Of a DNA stretch of 64,000 nucleotides, positions 59,677-64,000 are shown piece by piece (position 1 is the first letter of the stretch; the number at the start of each line of letters is the position of its first letter). The stretch is from assembly GCA_902167325.1 (NCBI GenBank), contig LR632930.1, positions 5,890,001 through 5,954,000 on the forward strand. Direction: 5' to 3'. The stretch comes from Chitinophaga pinensis. Its GTDB lineage: Bacteria > Bacteroidota > Bacteroidia > Chitinophagales > Chitinophagaceae. The notes beneath the pieces are model-generated. The model was not told the origin of the DNA. It saw nothing but the letters and a program-made list of their open reading frames with translations, and did no database searches. The translations under genes and the position numbers were made by a program.

Positions 59677-60921
59677 TTACTCCTCCACATAATCCAGATC
59701 TTTCCCAAACGTTTCCTCCATGGAATACGCAAATCCAAATGCCAGCAGGATGCTGATAATCCCGGTGGCCAGCCCGCTTTGGAGATAGCTGAGTCCGGCA
59801 GACTGTAATCCCCCGAAAACGAGAGAAATAACCGGCAGCATGCCACGGGCGTAATTGGGAACTGTTGTTGCCGCCGTTGCCCGAAGGTTGGTCCCGAACT
59901 GCTCCGCCGCTACAGTAACGAATATCGCCCAGAAGCCTACGCTGAAGCCCATAATCCCGCATACGGTATAGAACAGCCCCACACTGGCGCCATACATATT
60001 GAAATACAGTATAACACTAATAAGAACAAGGGTATAAAAGATGTACAGTACCTTTTTCCGGCTACGCATCAGTTGGCTGAGATAACCGCTCGCCAGGTCG
60101 CCAAAAGTGAGCGCCGCGTAGCATATCATGATGGCTTTTCCGGGATTAATGGGCCCTTGCACTCCCATCCGCTCCGCAAATGCATTCGAAAAAGTCATGA
60201 GAATACCCACCACGTACCAGGTAGGCAGGCCGATCATTATACATTTCAGGTACCTGAAAAAGCGTTCCTTATTTGTAAAAAACTTGAAGTAGTTACCCCG
60301 GCTAACACCAGTTTGCCTGATCTGGTTGAACATCCCGGATTCCACCACGCTAATTCGGAGGATCAATAATGCAAGTCCCAGTCCGCCACCAATGTAATAA
60401 CAAATGCGCCAGTTGTCTCCGAAGTATTCCGATACAAAATAGGCTGCTACAGCTCCGGAGATCCCCACACTGGCCACGATCATCGTTCCAAGTCCGCGTT
60501 TTTCTTTCGGCAGTACTTCTGCAACCAGCGTTATCCCTGCCCCCAGCTCTCCTGCCAGGCCCAGGCCTGCCACAAAGCGCCATACCATATACCAGAAAAT
60601 GGCATTCTCCCCTCCTATCATTCCATTAGCCACATTGGCGACAGAATACAAAAGTATGGACCCGAATAATACGGACAGCCTGCCCTTTTTATCTCCCAAC
60701 ACTCCCCAGATAATTCCGCCAATTAGCATCCCGATCATCTGGATATTGATGAGCCACATGCCCACGGAATCTATTTCCGCTGCAGAAACACCCAGTGATG
60801 TTAAACTTTTGATCCGGATAATACCGAACAATAACAGATCGTAAATATCGACGAAGTAACCGAGAGAGGCCACAATCACTGCGGCATTAAGCAACCTGAC
60901 GGGCTTGTTGGCGGAATTCAT
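59677..60921 (-). CDS. MFS transporter (metabolite:H+ symporter-like)
   Basis: A 414-residue permease with 12 helices. The start is placed at ATG 60921 (MNSANKPVRLLNAAVIV), since the open frame 24 codons upstream lacks support. The loop WGVLGDKKGRLSVLFGS after helix 2 and VLPKEKRGLGTMIVASVG after helix 4 fit metabolite:H+ symporters. The substrate is unknown. It is convergent with marR and separated from dedA by a terminator. Confidence 0.85.
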   Translation of the reverse strand: MNSANKPVRLLNAAVIVASLGYFVDIYDLLLFGIIRIKSLTSLGVSAAEIDSVGMWLINIQMIGMLIGGIIWGVLGDKKGRLSVLFGSILLYSVANVANGMIGGENAIFWYMVWRFVAGLGLAGELGAGITLVAEVLPKEKRGLGTMIVASVGISGAVAAYFVSEYFGDNWRICYYIGGGLGLALLILRISVVESGMFNQIRQTGVSRGNYFKFFTNKERFFRYLKCIMIGLPTWYVVGILMTFSNAFAERMGVQGPINPGKAIMICYAALTFGDLASGYLSQLMRSRKKVLYIFYTLVLISVILYFNMYGASVGLFYTVCGIMGFSVGFWAIFVTVAAEQFGTNLRATAATTVPNYARGMLPVISLVFGGLQSAGLSYLQSGLATGIISILLAFGFAYSMEETFGKDLDYVEE

Positions 60922-60956
60922 AACGGACTGATTTTTGGTTGATACGGGCTTTCTGT

Positions 60957-60989
60957 AAAAAGAAAGAGACGCAAATTTATTGCGTCTCT
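60957..60989 (-). terminator. Terminator of the dedA gene
   Basis: A perfect 10-bp stem (60980-60989 with 60965-60974) with a 5-nt loop and UUUCUUUUU after it on the minus strand. Confidence 0.9.
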
Positions 60990-61006
60990 TCAAATATCAA
61001 AATTTA

Positions 61007-61720
61007 TTAAGGTTTTATCTGCTCTTTCTCTTTTTCATCTTCCTTTGGCGCCTCTATCGGATTGCCAAACTCATCGAAGTGCGAGTGGATGACCGATTTA
61101 CCGAAGACCAGCTTGTAGAGCACCGGGGCCGTGGTAAGTACTACGATGATGATGATGATCCACTCCAGGTGATCAGTAAGCGTGGGGATGGCTTTACCGA
61201 GGAAGTGGCCGGCCAGCATCAGGGAAAATACCCAGGTGAAGGAACCGATAATGTTATAAAACATGAATTTCTTGCGTTCCATCCCAACAATCCCGGCGAT
61301 GATGGGTGCAAAAGTGCGGACAACAGGGAGGAAACGGGCCACGAAAATGGCACCACCGCCATATTTGTCATATACTTCTTTTGCCTGCCAGAGGTGTTTC
61401 TTTTTAAACAGCCAGGTATCTTTTCTTTTGAAAAGGATCGGACCCGATTTTCTTCCAAACCAGTATCCTACGATATTACCCAATACACCCATAATGGCGA
61501 TGAGGGTCATTGCCACTACCAGGGGCATATTGAAAAAGCTTTCTGCTAAACGTTCTCCGTAAATACCTGCCACAAAAAGCAGTGAATCTCCGGGCAGGAA
61601 AAAACCCACGAACAAGCCCGTTTCAGCGAAAATGATCGCCAAAATCAGGTAATAACCTCCGTTCTCAATGATCCACTCGGGGTTGATTAAATGCTTGAAA
61701 AATTCAATGATCTGGTCCAT
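61007..61720 (-). CDS. DedA family membrane protein
   Basis: A 237-residue inner-membrane protein. The start is placed at ATG 61720 (MDQIIEFF); a TTG upstream would add six residues. FVGFFLPGDSLLFVAG near residue 45 and FVARFLPVVRTFAPIIAGIVGMERKKFMFYNIIGSFTWV near residue 140 are the DedA signatures, including the acidic and basic residues needed for function. DedA proteins are linked to phospholipid and undecaprenyl-phosphate scrambling. The charged tail (EAPKEDEKEKEQIKP) is cytoplasmic. Confidence 0.92.
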   Translation of the reverse strand: MDQIIEFFKHLINPEWIIENGGYYLILAIIFAETGLFVGFFLPGDSLLFVAGIYGERLAESFFNMPLVVAMTLIAIMGVLGNIVGYWFGRKSGPILFKRKDTWLFKKKHLWQAKEVYDKYGGGAIFVARFLPVVRTFAPIIAGIVGMERKKFMFYNIIGSFTWVFSLMLAGHFLGKAIPTLTDHLEWIIIIIVVLTTAPVLYKLVFGKSVIHSHFDEFGNPIEAPKEDEKEKEQIKP

Positions 61721-61804
61721 GCTGATGTTTATACTCAATAATTTGAGCGGCTAAAAATAAACTTTTATATGTCAAGAGGAAGTTAATATTTCCTGTAATG
61801 TCCT

Positions 61805-63226
61805 TTAGGCCTTGGTTTCAGGGGGAAGATTCTTGAAGTCGACTTCTCCTTCCCATTTCCCGATCACGGCTGTCGCCAAACAATTGCCTATTACGTTTAC
61901 CGAGGTGCGGGCCATGTCCATCAACTCATCAATACCGAGAATGAGGAACACAGGCCATACCGGCAAATGGAAAGAGGCTACCGTACCAAGAATGATTACC
62001 AGGGTGGCACGCGGTACACCGGCTACGCCTTTACTCGTAAGCATCAGCGTGAAAACCATGAGGATCTGCTGCCCGAACGTAAGCGGGGTACCCGCTGCCT
62101 GGGCAACAAATACAGAGGCCAGGGCAAGATAGAGGGTAGACCCGTCGAGGTTGAAGCTGTAACCCGTGGGCATCACGAAAGCGATGATTTTACGGGGCAC
62201 GCCCATCCGTTCCATGGCTTCCATGGCTTTGGGCAGTGCAGATTCGGAACTGGTAGTGGCAAATGCGATCGATACCGGCTCGGAGATCTCACGGATGAAC
62301 CGCTTGATGGGTAAGCCGATGATCAGGGCTACCGGTACAAACACCACCAGTACAAACACCAATAGTGCTACATATAACGTAATCAGGAGTTTAAACAGGT
62401 TCCCCAATACATCCAATCCGCCGTGGCCCACCGTATAAGCAATGGCAGCCCCTACACCCACCGGCGCAAAATACATGACGATGTTGGTGAATTTGAACAT
62501 GGTTTCAGACAGGCTTCCGCAGAAGTCAAGCATAGGCTGGCGCTGTTTTTCCTTCACCATCAACAGGGCGATTCCGAAGATCACACTGAACACAACAATA
62601 GGGAGGATCTCCCCGTGATAGATGGATTTGGCTATATTCTCAGGGAATACATGCAGTATAACATCCTGCCAGTTCTGTGGTTTCGTGGTTGGGAGTACTT
62701 CGTGCCCGGCTGGCGGTTGTGGAACGCCTACCCCCGCCTGAGAGATGTTAATCGCTGCAAGACCGATAAACAATGCAATGGTTGTAACTATTTCGAAATA
62801 AACCAGTGATTTCCAACCCATCCGGCCCACCTGCTTAATATCGGAGTGCCCGGCAATACCCACCACAAGCGTTGCGAAAAGCAATGGTGCAATGATCGTT
62901 TTGATCATCTGGAGGAAGACTTTACTAAGCACCTGGAAGTTCATACCGATAGAGGGCCAGTCATATCCCAGCTCCCCGCCGATCACCATACTCACAAGGA
63001 TCCAGGTGGTGAGGGACCTTTTGGTGATGGCAAACCAAACAACTGCCGCCACCGCGATCCAGCGGCTTATCAGGAGGAAGTTCGGGGGAAATACCCCTTT
63101 ATGGACAGGCTCGGGGTCCGTCGTGAACAGGGCTACACTCCCAAAATTGATATCAATTACATGCAAAACAGCGACGATCGACAGAACGATAAGGGCGGTG
63201 ATGCTTGCCTTCCTTTTATTCATCAT
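61805..63226 (-). CDS. Dicarboxylate/amino acid:cation symporter (DAACS family)
   Basis: A 473-residue transporter of the SDF/GltP-DctA family. The start is placed at ATG 63226 (MMNKRKAS). ATTSSESALPKAME near residue 315 and GYSFNLDGSTLYLALASVF near residue 347 form the re-entrant loops that bind substrate. The region around residues 20-95 contains two extra hydrophobic helices before the first conserved one, and the loop between them is long (TTDPEPVHKGVFPPN). It may carry glutamate/aspartate or C4-dicarboxylates. It is divergent from the APC gene. Confidence 0.92.
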   Translation of the reverse strand: MMNKRKASITALIVLSIVAVLHVIDINFGSVALFTTDPEPVHKGVFPPNFLLISRWIAVAAVVWFAITKRSLTTWILVSMVIGGELGYDWPSIGMNFQVLSKVFLQMIKTIIAPLLFATLVVGIAGHSDIKQVGRMGWKSLVYFEIVTTIALFIGLAAINISQAGVGVPQPPAGHEVLPTTKPQNWQDVILHVFPENIAKSIYHGEILPIVVFSVIFGIALLMVKEKQRQPMLDFCGSLSETMFKFTNIVMYFAPVGVGAAIAYTVGHGGLDVLGNLFKLLITLYVALLVFVLVVFVPVALIIGLPIKRFIREISEPVSIAFATTSSESALPKAMEAMERMGVPRKIIAFVMPTGYSFNLDGSTLYLALASVFVAQAAGTPLTFGQQILMVFTLMLTSKGVAGVPRATLVIILGTVASFHLPVWPVFLILGIDELMDMARTSVNVIGNCLATAVIGKWEGEVDFKNLPPETKA

Positions 63227-63354
63227 GAAATAGAGGTGATTTAGGTTTAGACCTGACAAAAATTGCCCAAAAATAAGGTTCTCAGGCGAAATTCCCGCAG
63301 ATAGGGCATACCGCTCGTATATAAAATAAAATGTGGGTTTTTCCCTGAACGCAT

Positions 63355-63362
63355 TATATTTG
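63355..63362 (+). promoter_or_regulatory. -7 element of the APC permease gene
   Basis: TATATTTG lies 64 nt upstream of ATG 63427. A weak T-rich -33 lies around 63338. Confidence 0.55.
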
Positions 63363-63426
63363 GCGATCTGAAAACAAATCTAACCGCTAGTTTCCTAGTA
63401 TCAACCATCAACTTCTATTCAATTTT

Positions 63427-64000
63427 ATGAGTAACCTTTTTGCCAAGAAACCGATGTCAGTACTGCTCGGAGAAGCAGCAGACTCAGAGAAGGGTCTGAA
63501 ACGGACGCTCGGTTCAGGGGCGCTTGTTGCGCTGGGTATCGGCGCCATCATCGGCGCCGGACTTTTTTCGCTTACAGGCATCGCCGCAGCTGAAAACGCA
63601 GGTCCCGCAGTAACTATTTCCTTCATTCTGGCCGCAGTAGGCTGCGGATTTGCCGGTCTTTGTTATGCAGAGTTCGCTTCCATGATCCCTGTTGCCGGCA
63701 GCGCCTACACCTACTCCTACGCCACAATGGGCGAATTCATCGCCTGGATTATTGGTTGGGACCTGGTGCTGGAATACGCCCTAGGTGCAGCCACCGTGGC
63801 CGTAAGCTGGTCCAAGTATCTGCTCGAACTCCTGCATAAATTCGGTATTCATATCCCCCACCAGCTGGCCGCATCCCCCTGGGAAACGGTAAATCTGAGC
63901 GACGGGACTGTAATCAGCGGAGGAATTTTCAACCTCCCCGCCGTAATCATCGTTTGTCTGCTTTCGCTGCTGCTGATAAAAGGCACCCGCGAATCTGCCG
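63427..64000 (+). CDS. APC family amino acid permease, N-terminal part (cut by window edge)
   Basis: The first 191 residues of an amino acid transporter; the frame runs through position 64000. KRTLGSGALVALGIGAIIGAGLFSLTG near residue 24 is the helix 1 signature of the cationic amino acid transporter branch, followed by FAGLCYAEFASMIPVAGSAYTYSYATMGEFIAWIIGWDLVLEYALG (helices 2-3). The substrate is not deducible from the visible part. It starts at ATG 63427, after a -7 element TATATTTG. Confidence 0.93.
   Translation, partial: MSNLFAKKPMSVLLGEAADSEKGLKRTLGSGALVALGIGAIIGAGLFSLTGIAAAENAGPAVTISFILAAVGCGFAGLCYAEFASMIPVAGSAYTYSYATMGEFIAWIIGWDLVLEYALGAATVAVSWSKYLLELLHKFGIHIPHQLAASPWETVNLSDGTVISGGIFNLPAVIIVCLLSLLLIKGTRESA

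Overview
The window is chromosomal DNA from a member of the Bacteroidota, most likely a Chitinophaga-like genus of the Chitinophagaceae. The evidence is a set of repeated promoters of the type TTG, 19-20 nt, TAnnTTTG; the near absence of Shine-Dalgarno sequences; a DUF5103 (type IX secretion plug) protein; a type III glutamine synthetase; a PafA-type phosphatase; a carboxypeptidase-regulatory-domain TonB receptor; and a phosphosulfolactate synthase together with an alpha-oxoamine synthase, which suggests sulfonolipid or sphingolipid metabolism. The genus is an inference. No rRNA, CRISPR array, prophage, insertion sequence or integron was seen, and the window looks like core chromosome.

Positions 1-15000 are the translation and transcription supercluster on the minus strand. 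In transcript order it runs hpf, tRNA-Thr(TGT), tRNA-Tyr, tRNA-Gly(TCC), tRNA-Thr(GGT), a degenerate tRNA-like sequence, tuf, tRNA-Trp, secE, nusG, then rplK, rplA, rplJ, rplL, rpoB and rpoC (cut by the left edge). The usual nusG-rplK junction is split by two plus-strand genes: a beta-propeller lactonase and a secreted DUF1579 protein. rpsU and a tyrosine recombinase follow.

Positions 15000-34000 hold a ribE / nitronate monooxygenase / MFS operon with 4-nt overlaps, truB, a BamA/TamA-like lipoprotein, a TrmH-type RNA methyltransferase, a LolC/FtsX permease, DUF5103, NDH-2, the glpK-glpF operon, a transaldolase-like aldolase, the SRP RNA gene (ffs), a methyltransferase, a nitrilase-family amidohydrolase, a DUF4406 protein, aroE and phosphosulfolactate synthase. 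Positions 34000-46000 hold a TPR protein, small secreted proteins, an enoyl-CoA hydratase-like protein, PafA, an alpha-oxoamine synthase, and a TonB receptor plus PepSY pair that looks like metal or siderophore uptake under an operator of two direct repeats. Positions 46000-64000 hold purL, glnN, a TlpA-like thioredoxin, a Spy-like protein, efp-accB-accC, mdh, YceI, MarR, an MFS carrier, DedA, a dicarboxylate/amino-acid symporter and the start of an APC permease.

The least explained signal is a set of three intergenic arrays with an exact 11-nt period but unrelated unit sequences (about 9856-9910, 36361-36459 and 41362-41540). Each lies between the facing terminators of two convergent transcription units. 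A possible orphan minus-strand transcript beside the third array, a 13-bp hairpin between rpoB and rpoC, a promoter buried in an inverted repeat upstream of the tRNA-tuf operon, leaderless-type promoters and an atypical EF-P loop are also reported.
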